Made by a program: the position numbers and the translations under genes. The notes under the pieces are model-generated. The model had not been told where the DNA came from and ran no database searches. It was given only the letters and a program-made list of their open reading frames with translations. 64,000 nucleotides of DNA from Xanthomonas bonasiae. GTDB lineage: Bacteria > Pseudomonadota > Gammaproteobacteria > Xanthomonadales > Xanthomonadaceae. Below, piece after piece: positions 1 to 10,535 of this stretch. The stretch covers positions 186,001 to 250,000 of the forward strand of contig NZ_JAFIWB010000004.1 in assembly GCF_017163705.1 (NCBI RefSeq), in the 5' to 3' direction. The stretch's first letter is position 1, and every line of letters starts with the position of its first letter.

Positions 1-1515
1 GGCGGTGGAGGTGGCGGTGGTGCAGGTCAGGCTGTTGAAGTCGGTCTTGTAGCGGTCGGCGCGCACGCCGGCGGTGACCAGGAAGCTGTCGCCGAACTTC
101 AGCGTGTCGAAGGCGTAGGCCGAGAACGTGGTGGTGGTGCCCTTGCTGTGCGCGCCGTTGCGCGCGGTGAACAGCGGCGTGGTGTTCCAGTCCGGGGCGT
201 AGACGTTGGCCGGGTTGGCCGCCAGCCAGGCGGCGCGGTTGACGATGTTGTGGCCCCAGCTCTGCAGCTCCTCGCGCGCGGCTTCCACGCCGGTGCTGAG
301 GTTGTGCTGCACCGCGCCGGTGGCGAAGTCCACGCGCAGGTTCAGCTGGTCGGTGAGGATGGTGTACTGCTGGTCCTTGAACGTGGGCAGGCTGCGCGCC
401 ACCGTCCAGGTCGAGGTGTCGGCGGGGTTCGGCGTGCGCAGGTTGGCGGTGTTGGGCATGAACGCGAACAGCAGGTAGTCCTGTTCGTTGCGGCCCCAGC
501 GCGCGGTGTTGGTCAGCTTGACCGTGTCGGAGAAGTCGTGCTCGAAGCGGAAGGTCGCCATCTTCGCGGTCACGTCGTCGTGGTCGTAGCGGGTGCCGTA
601 GAAGTTCTCGCTGTCCACGCGCGGGGCGTTGGTCAGCCAGGGACGCGCGGGATCGGGCGAGGTGTAGCCGGGCAGGCCGAAGGTCGGCACGCCGCCGTCG
701 GGCACGTTGTCCTGCTTCACGTACAGCAGGTCGAAGTAGTAGCGGGTGTCGCTGCCGAGACCGAACACCAGCGACGAGGCCAGGCCCCAGCGCTTGTTGT
801 TGACGTGGTCGCGGCCGATCGCATCGCTGTCCTGGCCCATGACGTTGACCCGCAGCGCGCTGCTGGCGCCCAGCGCCTGGTTCCAGTCCGCGGTGACGCG
901 GCGCTGGTTGTCGCTGCCGCCGGACAGCGTGCCGCTGACCGCATCGGTCAGGTTCGCCTGCTTGGTCACCAGGTTGATCGCGCCGGTCGGCGCGCTGCGG
1001 CCGTTGTCGGTGCCGGCCGGGCCCTTCTCGACCTCGATCTGCTCGATGTTGAACACATCGCGCGAGATCGAGCCCAGGTCGCGCACGCCGTCGACGAAGA
1101 TGCTGCTGGAGCTGTCGAAGCCGCGCATGTAGATCGCATCGCCGGTGGTGGTGTTGCCGTTCTCGCCGACGTAGAAGGTGCCCACGCCCGGGCTGTTGCG
1201 CAGCGCCTCGGTCAGCGTGGTGGCGCCCTGTTCGTTGAACAGGTCCTTGCTGATCACGTTGATCGTCTGCGGGGTGTCGATCAGCGGCTGGGTGAACTTG
1301 GGCGAGTCCGGGGTTTCCACCAGGTAGCGCTTGGCGCGCTGCGCTTCCACGTCGACCTTGTCCAGGGTGGTGGGCTGGTCGGCAGCCGCGGCATCGGCGG
1401 CCAGCGCCGGAGAGGACAGCAGGCTCAGGCCGCTCAGCAGTGCGGCGGCGGTGAGGGTCTGCGCGGAGATCTGGCGGGAAACGGCGTGCTTGCGGCTCTT
1501 GATCGGGGAGGTCAT
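1..1515 (-). CDS. TonB-dependent siderophore receptor, partial (C-terminus outside window)
   Basis: This is the first 505 codons of an outer-membrane receptor that imports a ferric siderophore or similar ligand with energy from TonB-ExbBD. The product starts with a long signal peptide ending near ALAADAAAADQ. The plug domain follows, at roughly residues 60-180, with the family sequences DTPQTINVISKDLF, TEALRNSPGVGTF, MRGFDSSSSIFVDGVRD and EKGPAGTDNGRSAPTGAINL. The rest is the start of the beta-barrel. The plug resembles the FhuE/Fiu type of siderophore receptor. The start is the ATG at 1515; no good ribosome site is seen before it. A Fur-box-like sequence lies about 160 bp upstream, which fits iron control. 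The ligand cannot be told from sequence alone, and the barrel end is missing because of the window edge. Confidence 0.93.
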   Translation of the reverse strand, partial: MTSPIKSRKHAVSRQISAQTLTAAALLSGLSLLSSPALAADAAAADQPTTLDKVDVEAQRAKRYLVETPDSPKFTQPLIDTPQTINVISKDLFNEQGATTLTEALRNSPGVGTFYVGENGNTTTGDAIYMRGFDSSSSIFVDGVRDLGSISRDVFNIEQIEVEKGPAGTDNGRSAPTGAINLVTKQANLTDAVSGTLSGGSDNQRRVTADWNQALGASSALRVNVMGQDSDAIGRDHVNNKRWGLASSLVFGLGSDTRYYFDLLYVKQDNVPDGGVPTFGLPGYTSPDPARPWLTNAPRVDSENFYGTRYDHDDVTAKMATFRFEHDFSDTVKLTNTARWGRNEQDYLLFAFMPNTANLRTPNPADTSTWTVARSLPTFKDQQYTILTDQLNLRVDFATGAVQHNLSTGVEAAREELQSWGHNIVNRAAWLAANPANVYAPDWNTTPLFTARNGAHSKGTTTTFSAYAFDTLKFGDSFLVTAGVRADRYKTDFNSLTCTTATSTA

Positions 1516-1673
1516 GGAAGGTTCGGCTATGCAGGATGGAAGGGCGGTCCGCCGCGCACGCTGCCGCCGTGTCCGCAAGGACAGGGAAGCGCGTGCGAAA
1601 GGTCGGAGGGTGGCCGGATGGACCGGCTGCCGCTGGCCGCTTAACGCGGACATCACATCTATTTCCGCGCAAA

Positions 1674-1688
1674 TGCGAATTATTTGCA
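1674..1688 (-). promoter_or_regulatory. Fur-box-like operator upstream of the TonB receptor
   Basis: The 15-mer TGCGAATTATTTGCA is a 7-1-7 inverted repeat with six of seven arm positions matching. This is the layout of Fur sites (consensus TGATAATnATTATCA). It sits in an AT-rich island, in otherwise GC-rich DNA, upstream of the leftward receptor gene. Binding by Fur is inferred, not shown. Confidence 0.6.
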
Positions 1689-1815
1689 ATAGCTTTCGTT
1701 ACATTGCGTTACATGGCGGCCGGTGGCGCTGCTCCGGGGATCGCCGCGCAAGCAGCTTGTTCCGCTGTAGATATTTGAAAGATAAAGATTTTCGGGGGCG
1801 AGCGCGGCGGCGCGC

Positions 1816-2148
1816 TCAGTCGCGGTCGTCGCGGGTCCACAGTCCGCCGTGTTCGGACTTCACCGGGAACTTGGGCACCGGACTGTAGGCCGGTGCGCAC
1901 AACGGACGGCCGTCGCGGATGTCGAAACGGGCACCGTGCAGCAGGCATTCGATGCTGCCGGCGGCGGCATCGAAGGTGCCGGGGGACAACTCGTAGTCCT
2001 CGTGGCTGCAGCGGTCCTCCAACGCGTAGAAGGTGCCGTCGAGGTTGAACACCACGATCGGGGTGGCGGTGACTTCGTCCCACACCGTCGCGGTCTCGCC
2101 CGGCGCCAGCGCGCCGTCGGCGCAGACGAAGGTCCAGGTCTCGCTCAT
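1816..2148 (-). CDS. Rieske-type [2Fe-2S] ferredoxin
   Basis: A 110-residue small Rieske protein. The two cluster-binding boxes are visible: C-S-H near residue 45 and C-L-L-H near residue 65, separated by 17 residues, which gives the two-Cys two-His ligation of Rieske centres. The length fits the soluble NirD/biphenyl-dioxygenase ferredoxin type and there is no membrane anchor. It probably carries electrons in the cytoplasm; no partner oxygenase is nearby. Its ATG overlaps the stop of the preceding acetyltransferase gene (ATGA), so the two are translationally coupled. The pair follows sufS, so a link with Fe-S assembly is plausible but inferred. Confidence 0.9.
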   Translation of the reverse strand: MSETWTFVCADGALAPGETATVWDEVTATPIVVFNLDGTFYALEDRCSHEDYELSPGTFDAAAGSIECLLHGARFDIRDGRPLCAPAYSPVPKFPVKSEHGGLWTRDDRD

Positions 2149-2681
2149 GCGGCGCCGCCCAGCGGCTTTTCCAGCACTTCGAAGCGCAGGTCGTCGCGCT
2201 TGGGTGCGCCGAAGCGTGCGTCGCCGTAGGGGAAGGGTTTCTTGATCCCGGTGCGGCGGTAGCCGCGGCGCTCGTAGAAGGCGATCAGTTCGTCGCGCAC
2301 GTCGATCACCGCCATCCGCATCACCGGCAGCTGCCATTCCTGCCAGGCGATGCGTTCGGCCTCGGCCAGCACGGTCTTGCCCAGGCCGCCGCCCTGCGCC
2401 TGCGGCTGCACCGAGAACATGCCGAAATAGCCGGCGCCGTCGTCGTCGGCGATGTGCGCGCAGGCGATCAGGTCGCCGTCGCGCTCGGCCAGCAGCACCA
2501 GGCTGCGCGGGCGCAGGATGTCGGCGCGCAGCACCTCGCGGTCGATGCGGTTGCCGTCGAGCAGGTCGGCCTCGGTGGTCCAGCCGATGCGGCTGCTGTC
2601 GCCGCGATAGGCCGAGGTGACCAGGGCGGCGATGGCGTCGAGATCGGCGACGGTGGCGGTGCGGAAGGTGAGGGTGTGCAT
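2145..2681 (-). CDS. GNAT family N-acetyltransferase
   Basis: A 178-residue protein of the GNAT fold, which transfers acetyl from acetyl-CoA to an amine. The N-terminus has the usual beta1-alpha1 start (FRTATVADLDAIAALV). The acetyl-CoA pyrophosphate loop is seen as QAQGGGLGKTVLAEAERIA, and the C-terminal FYERRGYRRTG matches motif B. The substrate is unknown. The gene lies 130 bp downstream of sufS, separated by an inverted pair of GGGAATN repeats, and overlaps the Rieske gene by 4 bp. It may be transcribed with suf or from its own promoter. Confidence 0.88.
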   Translation of the reverse strand: MHTLTFRTATVADLDAIAALVTSAYRGDSSRIGWTTEADLLDGNRIDREVLRADILRPRSLVLLAERDGDLIACAHIADDDGAGYFGMFSVQPQAQGGGLGKTVLAEAERIAWQEWQLPVMRMAVIDVRDELIAFYERRGYRRTGIKKPFPYGDARFGAPKRDDLRFEVLEKPLGGAA

Positions 2682-2705
2682 GGGCCGATTTTAGGCTTTG
2701 GAGCT

Positions 2706-2811
2706 GGGAATGGGGAATGGAGAATCGGGAGGCGTGCGCTCACTGCGTTGGCCGGGCGTAGCCCGCGCGCTGAGCGCTTTGCCGATTCTCGATTCCCCAC
2801 TCCCGATTCCC
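2706..2811. repeat. Inverted pair of GGGAATN heptamer arrays between sufS and the GNAT gene
   Basis: The left arm (2706-2731) reads as GGGAATG, GGGAATG, GAGAATC and a partial unit. The right arm (2783-2811) is the same array on the opposite strand. The arms can pair around a GC-rich loop. The right arm ends a few bases from the sufS stop codon, so the element lies at the 3' end of the suf transcript. Confidence 0.8.
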
Positions 2812-2814
2812 TGC

Positions 2815-4068
2815 CTACCTCAACAGCTTGCGCACCTTCAGCAACGCCGCCACGAAGCGCTCGATCTCGGCGTGGGTGTTGTAGAACGCCAGCGAGGCGC
2901 GGCAGGTGGCGGCGACGCCGTAGAACTGCAGCAGCGGGTGCGCGCAGTGCTGGCCGGAGCGCACCGCCACGCCTTCCAGGTCCAGCAGCGTGGCCAGGTC
3001 GTGGGCGTGCGCGCCCTCGACCAAGAACGACACCACCGCGGCCTTGCCCGGCGCGGTGCCGAAGATGCGCAGGCCGTCGATCTTCTGCAGTTCCTCGGTG
3101 AAATGCGCCAGCAGTTCGGTCTCGCGCGCTTCCACGTGCTGCAGGCCCAGCGCGCCCAGGTAGTCCACCGCCGCGCCCAGGCCGACGAAGCCGGCGATGT
3201 TGGGGGTGCCGGCTTCGAACTTGTGCGGCGGATCGTTGAACACGGTGCCGTCGAAGCTGACTTCCTTGATCATCTCGCCGCCGCCGATGAACGGCGGCAT
3301 CGCCTGCAGATGCTCGCGCCGCGCCCACAGTGCGCCGGTGCCGGTCGGGCCGCACATCTTGTGCCCGGTGATGGCGTAGAAGTCGCAGCCGATCGCGGCA
3401 ACGTCCAGCGCGCGGTGCGGCGCGGCCTGCGAGCCGTCGATGACGCTGACGATGCCGCGCTTGCGCGCCTCGCGACAGATCTCGCGCACCGGATTGACCG
3501 TGCCCAGTACGTTGGACACGTGGGTCAGCGCCAGCAGCTTCACGTCCGGGGTCATCGCCTTGCGCAGCGCGTCCAGGTCCAGCGCGCCGTCGGCGGTGAT
3601 CTCGGCGACCTTGATGGTGGCGCCGGTACGCTGCGCGACCAGTTGCCACGGCACGATGTTGGCGTGGTGCTCCATCCGCGACACCAGGATGCTGTCGCCG
3701 GCCTTGAGCCGCGGCAGCGCCCACGAATAGGCCACCAGGTTGATCGCGAAGGTGGTGCCGCTGCACAGCACCAGCTCGTCGGCGCACACGTTGAGGAAGC
3801 GCGCCAGCTTGTTGCGCGCGCCCTCGTAGGCGTCGGTGGCCTCGGTGCCCAGCGCGTGCACCGCGCGGCTGACGTTGGCGTTGTAGCGCCGGTAGAACTC
3901 GTCCAGCGCCGCGATCACCTGCAGCGGCTTCTGCCCGGTGTTGGCGTTGTCGAAATAGATCAGCGGCTTGCCGTGCACCTGTCGCATCAGCAGCGGGAAA
4001 TCGCTGCGGACCTTGTCCCAGTCCGGCGCCTGGTCCGGCGCGGTCTTGTGCGGGGCGACGCTGCTCAT
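2815..4068 (-). CDS. sufS: Cysteine desulfurase SufS
   Basis: A 417-residue group II PLP-dependent cysteine desulfurase that takes sulfur from L-cysteine for Fe-S cluster assembly. The PLP lysine lies in ITGHKMCGPTG (K237). The catalytic cysteine lies in RSGQHCAHP (C375), the short active-site loop of SufS rather than IscS. The start ATG (4066-4068) overlaps the sufD stop by 4 bp, which fits translational coupling and sets the start. No sufE or sufU partner is visible in the window. It is the last suf gene of the operon and is followed by a repeat element. Confidence 0.97.
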   Translation of the reverse strand: MSSVAPHKTAPDQAPDWDKVRSDFPLLMRQVHGKPLIYFDNANTGQKPLQVIAALDEFYRRYNANVSRAVHALGTEATDAYEGARNKLARFLNVCADELVLCSGTTFAINLVAYSWALPRLKAGDSILVSRMEHHANIVPWQLVAQRTGATIKVAEITADGALDLDALRKAMTPDVKLLALTHVSNVLGTVNPVREICREARKRGIVSVIDGSQAAPHRALDVAAIGCDFYAITGHKMCGPTGTGALWARREHLQAMPPFIGGGEMIKEVSFDGTVFNDPPHKFEAGTPNIAGFVGLGAAVDYLGALGLQHVEARETELLAHFTEELQKIDGLRIFGTAPGKAAVVSFLVEGAHAHDLATLLDLEGVAVRSGQHCAHPLLQFYGVAATCRASLAFYNTHAEIERFVAALLKVRKLLR

Positions 4069-5326
4069 GCCACGCCCGCGGCGGCCAGCGCCTGGTCCAG
4101 GCGCGCGACCAGGAATTCGCTCAGCGATGCATCCAGCACGCGCAGCGGTTCGCGGCAGAACGCGGCGGTCAGCAGCTGCTGCGCGCGCTCGCGCGGCAGC
4201 CCGCGCGAACGCAGGTAGAACAGCGCATTGGCGTCGAGCTGGCCGACGGTGGCGCCGTGCGCGGCCTTGACCTCGTCGGCGTCGATCACCAGCACCGGCT
4301 GGGTATCGATCTCGGCATCGGCGGACAGCAGCAGGTTCTTGTTCGACAGGTTGGCATCGCTGCCGTCGGCGCCCTGGCGGATGTGGATGCCGCCATGGAA
4401 CACCACCCGGCTGCGCGCCGCGGCCACGCCGCGCCACAGCAGTTCGCAGGCGGTGTCGCGGGCGATGTGCTCGATGCCCAGGCGGGTGTCGATCTGGCGG
4501 CGGCCGTTGCCGAGCAGCACGCCGTTGGCGACCAGCCGCGCGTTGTCGCCTTCCAGGCGCACGTTGAGCTCGTGCCGCGACAGCGCGCCGCCCAGCTCCA
4601 GGTCGATGCGCCGGTACTGCGCGTCGCGCGCCAGCACCGCATCGGTGCGCAGCAGCGCGGTGACGCCGGACGCGTCCGCCTGCACCCGCGCGTGGGTCAG
4701 CTGCGCGCCGGCGGCCAGGTGCACGTGCGCCAGGGTGTTGCTCAGGTGCGCGGCCTCTCCCAGGTGCAGGTGATGCTCGACCAGCGACAGCGCCGCGTCC
4801 TGGCGCAGTTCGATCAAGTGGCGATGGTGCCAGGCATGGTCGCCGGCGCCGGCGGTGGACACGAACACCAGGTGCAGCGGCACCGCGGCCTGCACGCCGG
4901 CATCCACGCGCAGCACGCTGCCTTCGTCGGCCAGCGCGGCATTGAGCTGGGCGAACACTTCGTCGCTGCGCTCGAAGCGGCGGCCGAGGAAGCGCATCGC
5001 ATCGTCGCCGCTGCGCAGGATCGTGGACAGGCGCTGCAGTTCGACCCCGGCCGGCAGGCCGGCCAGGTCGGACAGCGCATCGCTGGCGCGGCCGTTGACG
5101 AACACCAGCCGCGGCGCAGGAATGCCGTCGACGATGGCCGCATCCACGGCGGGCGCCGCGCTCGGCGCCGGGCTGAAGCTGCGCCGCTCCAGCGCACGCA
5201 GCGAGGTGTACTTCCACGCCTCGCTGCGCGGGCCGGGCAGGCCGTCGCGCAGCGCCTGTTCCAGCGGCGCGCGGCGTGCGCCGTCGCCGTGGAAGGCGGC
5301 CGCCAGGGAGTCGAGCAGGGCGCTCA

Positions 5327-5327
<1 letters not shown>
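4065..5327 (-). CDS. sufD: Fe-S cluster assembly protein SufD
   Basis: A 420-residue SufD, the partner of SufB in the SufBC2D scaffold that builds Fe-S clusters in the cytoplasm. The product has the N-terminal helical part (PGPRSEAWKYTSLRAL is typical) and the right-handed beta-helix core. The C-terminal HGATVGQLDANALFYLRSRG matches the conserved SufD/SufB C-terminal region with its key His. The start is the ATG that overlaps the sufC stop (TGATG). An ATG 13 codons further upstream also exists but would overlap sufC more deeply. Confidence 0.96.
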
Positions 5328-6091
<764 letters not shown>

Positions 6092-6194
6092 GGGAATTGG
6101 GAATCGAGAATGGGGAATAGGGAAAAGCAGGTGTTGCCGCAGCTCGGAAGAATCGGGAAGAGAACCGATTCCCGATTCTCCATTCCCGATTCCC
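6092..6194. repeat. Inverted pair of GGGAATN arrays filling the sufB-sufC gap
   Basis: The left arm 6092-6119 holds four heptamers (GGGAATT, GGGAATC, GAGAATG, GGGAATA). The right arm 6167-6194 carries the same four-unit order in inverse orientation, so two 28-nt arms can pair around a 47-nt loop with mismatches mainly at each seventh base. The element touches the sufC start codon and ends about 13 bp from the sufB stop. It therefore accounts for nearly all the intergenic space inside this operon. Confidence 0.85.
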
Positions 6195-6207
6195 TGCCCG
6201 GTGGGCG

Positions 6208-7650
<1,443 letters not shown>

Positions 7651-7665
7651 GGGGGCTGCCTACAG

Positions 7666-8124
7666 TCAGGTGGTCGCGAAACGCACGGCGATCGGACGCC
7701 GTCTGGTTTCGCCGGAAGAGGGAAGCGGGTGCAGCATCTGCGCCAGGGTCACGCCGCGCAGCGCATCGGCGACCACGTCGTTGATCAACCGCCAGTTGGA
7801 ACGCACGCCGCATTTCTGCGCGATGCTGCACTGGCTTTCCTGGTGGCTGCATTCGGTGATCGCCAGCGGGCCTTCCATCGCCTCGACGATCTGGATCAGG
7901 GTGATGGCGTCGGCCGGGCGCGCCAGCCGGTAGCCGCCGTGCACGCCGCGCAGGCCCTCGACCAGCCCGGCCTGGGCCAGCGGCTTGAGCAGCTTGCTGA
8001 CGGTGGGCGGCTCCAGCCCGGACTGCTCGGCCAGTTCGGTCGCGCTCAGCACCTCGCCGGGACGCGCGGCGAGCACGGTCAGCACGACGGTGGCGTAATC
8101 GGTCAACTTGGTGACGCGGAGCAT
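7666..8124 (-). CDS. Rrf2-family transcriptional regulator of the suf operon (IscR/SufR-like)
   Basis: A 152-residue Rrf2 protein. The winged helix-turn-helix spans about residues 1-70 (MLRVTKLTDYATVVLTVLA, then LEPPTVSKLLKPL). Three cysteines at 92, 99 and 105 match the IscR pattern that binds a [2Fe-2S] cluster, so it probably senses Fe-S status. It is the first gene of the sufBCDS transcript, a common arrangement in proteobacteria that use Suf as the main system. The start MLRVTKLTDY was chosen by family alignment over an in-frame ATG 25 codons upstream. Auto-repression is inferred. Confidence 0.93.
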   Translation of the reverse strand: MLRVTKLTDYATVVLTVLAARPGEVLSATELAEQSGLEPPTVSKLLKPLAQAGLVEGLRGVHGGYRLARPADAITLIQIVEAMEGPLAITECSHQESQCSIAQKCGVRSNWRLINDVVADALRGVTLAQMLHPLPSSGETRRRPIAVRFATT

Positions 8125-8325
8125 GGGGCAACGGCCGGAATTCAATGCGGACCGAAATTGTACGCTTTCGCGGCGCCGGCGTCCAAGCCGCCCGTTCATG
8201 TTTTTCGCGATCGCTGCGATCGCTGCCGCCTACAGCCCCGGTGCTGCTGCCTGGCGCGATCGGAAGGGCTTGGGATCGCCGCCGATGTGCGCCAGAATCA
8301 GCGCTTTCCCGTTCCGGACCGCCGC

Positions 8326-8793
8326 ATGCCCCGCAAGATCGCCGCCCGCAAGTCCCGCATCCATGGCAATGGCGTGTTCGCCGTGCTGCCGCTCAAGAAA
8401 GGCGAGCGGGTCATCGAGTACAAGGGCCGCCGCCGCACCCATGCCGAAGTGGACCGCGACGAGGCCGGCGATGTCGAGACCGGGCACACCTTCCTGTTCA
8501 CCCTCAGCGACGACTACGTGATCGACGCCAATTACGAAGGCAACGACGCGCGCTGGATCAACCACAGCTGCGCGCCCAACTGCGAGGCGGTGATCATCGA
8601 GGCCGAAGGCGACGACCGGCGCCAGGACAAGGTGGTGATCGAGACGTTGCGCGCCATCAAGCCGGGCGAGGAATTGACCTACAACTACGGCATCACCCTG
8701 GGCGAACGGCATACGCCGCGGCTGAAGAAGATCTGGGAGTGCCGCTGCGGATCCAAGAACTGCACCGGGACCATGCTGCAGCCCAAGCGCTGA
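8326..8793 (+). CDS. SET domain lysine methyltransferase-like protein
   Basis: A 155-residue protein that is almost entirely a SET domain, the fold that moves a methyl group from S-adenosylmethionine to lysine. The SET motifs are present: GNGVFAVLPLKKGERVIEY at the start, WINHSCAPNC (the RFINHSCxPN motif) and GEELTYNYG (the ELxYDY motif). A Cys-rich post-SET tail follows (ECRCGSKNCTG). The ATG at 8326 starts the protein directly at the SET domain. The bacterial substrate is unknown. It is transcribed divergently from the suf regulator. Such proteins are common in xanthomonads; whether they act on a nucleoid or ribosomal protein is open. Confidence 0.93.
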   Translation: MPRKIAARKSRIHGNGVFAVLPLKKGERVIEYKGRRRTHAEVDRDEAGDVETGHTFLFTLSDDYVIDANYEGNDARWINHSCAPNCEAVIIEAEGDDRRQDKVVIETLRAIKPGEELTYNYGITLGERHTPRLKKIWECRCGSKNCTGTMLQPKR

Positions 8794-8884
8794 GTGCGCA
8801 CCTGCACGTGGCCTAGACGCGCGGCTCACGACGCGGCAACCGCGGCGCTCCTACGGTGACGCTCCCCCTGTAGAGGAGTTTCCC

Positions 8885-9430
8885 ATGAGCACAGCATCTT
8901 CCCTGTCCGGCAAGCGCGTCGCGGTCCTGGCCACCGACGGCTTCGAACAGTCCGAGTTGCAGGAGCCCAAGCGGCTGCTGGAATCGTGGGGCGCGCAGGT
9001 CGATGTGATCGCGCCCGGCGACGCCTCCAGCATCCGCGGCTGGAACAAGAAGGACTGGGGCGACAGCGTGCCGGTCGACAAGCGCCTGGCGCAGGCCGAT
9101 GCCGGCGACTACGACGCGCTGGTGCTGCCGGGCGGAGTGATCAATCCGGACAACCTGCGCACCGAAGCCACCGCGATCCGCTTCATACAGTCCTTCGCCG
9201 GCGCCGGCAAGCCGGTCGCGGCGATCTGCCACGGCCCCTGGCTGCTGGCCGAAAGCGGTCTGGTGCGCGACAAGCAGGTGACCTCGTGGCCGTCGGTGAA
9301 GACCGACCTGAGCAATGCCGGCGGGCGCTGGCAGGATGCGGAAGTGGTGGTGGACGGCAACCTGATCACCAGCCGCAAGCCGGACGACATTCCCGCGTTC
9401 GCCGCGGCGGTGGCCAAGGCGCTGGGCTGA
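8885..9430 (+). CDS. PfpI/DJ-1 family class I glutamine amidotransferase-like protein
   Basis: A 181-residue member of the DJ-1/PfpI superfamily (YhbO/PfpI branch), linked to protein deglycation, glyoxal defence or peptidase activity. The nucleophilic elbow is AICHGPWLL with the conserved Cys. The acidic residue of the site is in TDGFEQSEL near the N-terminus and the C-terminus has the usual TSRKPDDIPAF. A good ribosome site (GAGGAG) lies just before the ATG. A stem-loop with a short T-run follows the stop. Confidence 0.94.
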   Translation: MSTASSLSGKRVAVLATDGFEQSELQEPKRLLESWGAQVDVIAPGDASSIRGWNKKDWGDSVPVDKRLAQADAGDYDALVLPGGVINPDNLRTEATAIRFIQSFAGAGKPVAAICHGPWLLAESGLVRDKQVTSWPSVKTDLSNAGGRWQDAEVVVDGNLITSRKPDDIPAFAAAVAKALG

Positions 9431-9454
9431 GTTTGGCGCCCGGCCTGCGCAACC

Positions 9455-9485
9455 AGAAACGGCGGCCTGTGGGCCGCCGCTTTCT
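9455..9485 (+). terminator. Rho-independent terminator after the pfpI-like gene
   Basis: The stem CGGCGGCC (9460-9467) pairs with GGCCGCCG (9472-9479) around TGTG and is followed by CTTTCT. It lies 25 bp after the stop codon. Confidence 0.75.
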
Positions 9486-9624
9486 GTAGGAGGGCTTCAG
9501 TCCCGGCCGGGAATGCAACAGCCGGATCGCGTTCGGGCCGAGAGCAGTGTCGCGGCTGAAGCCGCTCCTACAGAAAAGCAGTGGCCCACCAGCTGCACTG
9601 TAGGAGCGGCTTCAGCCGCGACAG
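9484..9624. repeat. Cluster of three REP-like palindromes
   Basis: The first copy (9484-9507) is a variant with GGAGGGCTTCAGTCCC. The second (9549-9573, minus orientation) and third (9598-9624, plus orientation) contain the core GGAGCGGCTTCAGCCGC. The last two face each other across 24 bp and can fold into one long hairpin, as in BIME-type elements. Confidence 0.85.
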
Positions 9625-9693
9625 ACGGCATCAGACGCCCGACGTTGTCCAACCGGTTAGGTTCCTGCAGAGCTCCCTGCCAATCGTCGCGTC

Positions 9694-9749
9694 CAAGACG
9701 TCGCGCGCGACTAGCACCGAACAAGACGTCGCGCGCGACTAGCACCGAA
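9694..9749. repeat. Perfect 28-bp tandem duplication
   Basis: Bases 9694-9721 and 9722-9749 are identical and directly adjacent. Each contains the palindromic segment TCGCGCGCGA and the trinucleotide TAG. No coding role is seen. Confidence 0.9.
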
Positions 9750-9822
9750 GCCAATACGCGGTTTCTCCCTCGCCCTGATCCGCGGCGCGCAGCGTCACCG
9801 CCTCACCCGCCGCAGCGCAGCC

Positions 9823-10419
9823 TCACTGCCCCGACAGTGCGCCGGCCGGTACCAGCTTGCCGATGTCCTGGTTGAAGTGCACCACCAGCTTGCCGTTCTC
9901 CACCGCCGCCGATTCGATCTGCACGTTGCCCATCACCGCGCCCAGCGCCGGATCCAGCTTGTAGATCGGTTCCTTGCGCGCGTAGTCGCCCAGCCAGACA
10001 TTGAGCAACTCGCGGGTATTGGCGTCGAGCTTGCCGCCGTTGGCGGCCGGGCGGAGATCATCGATGGTCGGCGACTGCAGGTGGAAGCCCTGGGTCTGCT
10101 GTTCGTAGCGCAGCCCGCTGGTCAGCAGCACCGTGCCCAGCGGGGTCGGCGCGCCGCCGCCGGTGGCCATGCTCAGGTCGAACTGCATCTTCAGCCGGTC
10201 GCCCGGCGGCAGCGACAGCTTGGGATCGCGGATGGTCATCTTCACCAGCCCGCCGAGCGCCTTGTGCGTCTGCGGGAAGCTGCCGTCCAGATACTGCTGC
10301 ACATCGGCAGCGCCGACGCTGACCTGTCTGCCCTGGATCATCGGCTCGGCCTGCAGCTGGGTCGCGGCAACGAGGGTCAGCAGCGCGGCGGCGCGCAAGG
10401 TCAGCAGGCGGAGCTTCAT
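9823..10419 (-). CDS. DUF1439 family secreted protein (YceB-like)
   Basis: A 198-residue exported protein with a signal peptide (LLTLRAAALLTLVAATQLQA). The mature part matches the DUF1439/YceB family of periplasmic or lipid-binding-like proteins: a start with VGAADVQQYLDGSFP, then beta-strand-rich segments about lipid-like binding. Unlike E. coli YceB it has no lipobox cysteine, so it is probably soluble in the periplasm. Its function is unknown. It is a single leftward gene. Confidence 0.8.
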   Translation of the reverse strand: MKLRLLTLRAAALLTLVAATQLQAEPMIQGRQVSVGAADVQQYLDGSFPQTHKALGGLVKMTIRDPKLSLPPGDRLKMQFDLSMATGGGAPTPLGTVLLTSGLRYEQQTQGFHLQSPTIDDLRPAANGGKLDANTRELLNVWLGDYARKEPIYKLDPALGAVMGNVQIESAAVENGKLVVHFNQDIGKLVPAGALSGQ

Positions 10420-10535
10420 GGGATGTGGTGCCTTGGCGGAATCAGGGGTTCAACATAACCGCAGCCGGTGAATGCGCGATTAGCGGAAGAGGGGGGTGGA
10501 GCGGTCAGGCCTGCGGAAACGCGTGCGCCGGCTGG

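Larger units (their letters stand above)
9431..9822. other. Repeat-rich intergenic stretch without a gene
   Basis: Nearly 400 bp with no credible gene. It holds a terminator, three REP-like palindromes and a perfect 28-bp tandem duplication, listed separately. The remaining 70 bp before the DUF1439 stop shows nothing recognisable. Confidence 0.7.

Noticed and set aside
148-1644. A plus-strand open frame of 498 codons at the window start
   Set aside because: It is antisense to the TonB receptor, whose plug motifs and signal peptide are clear on the minus strand.
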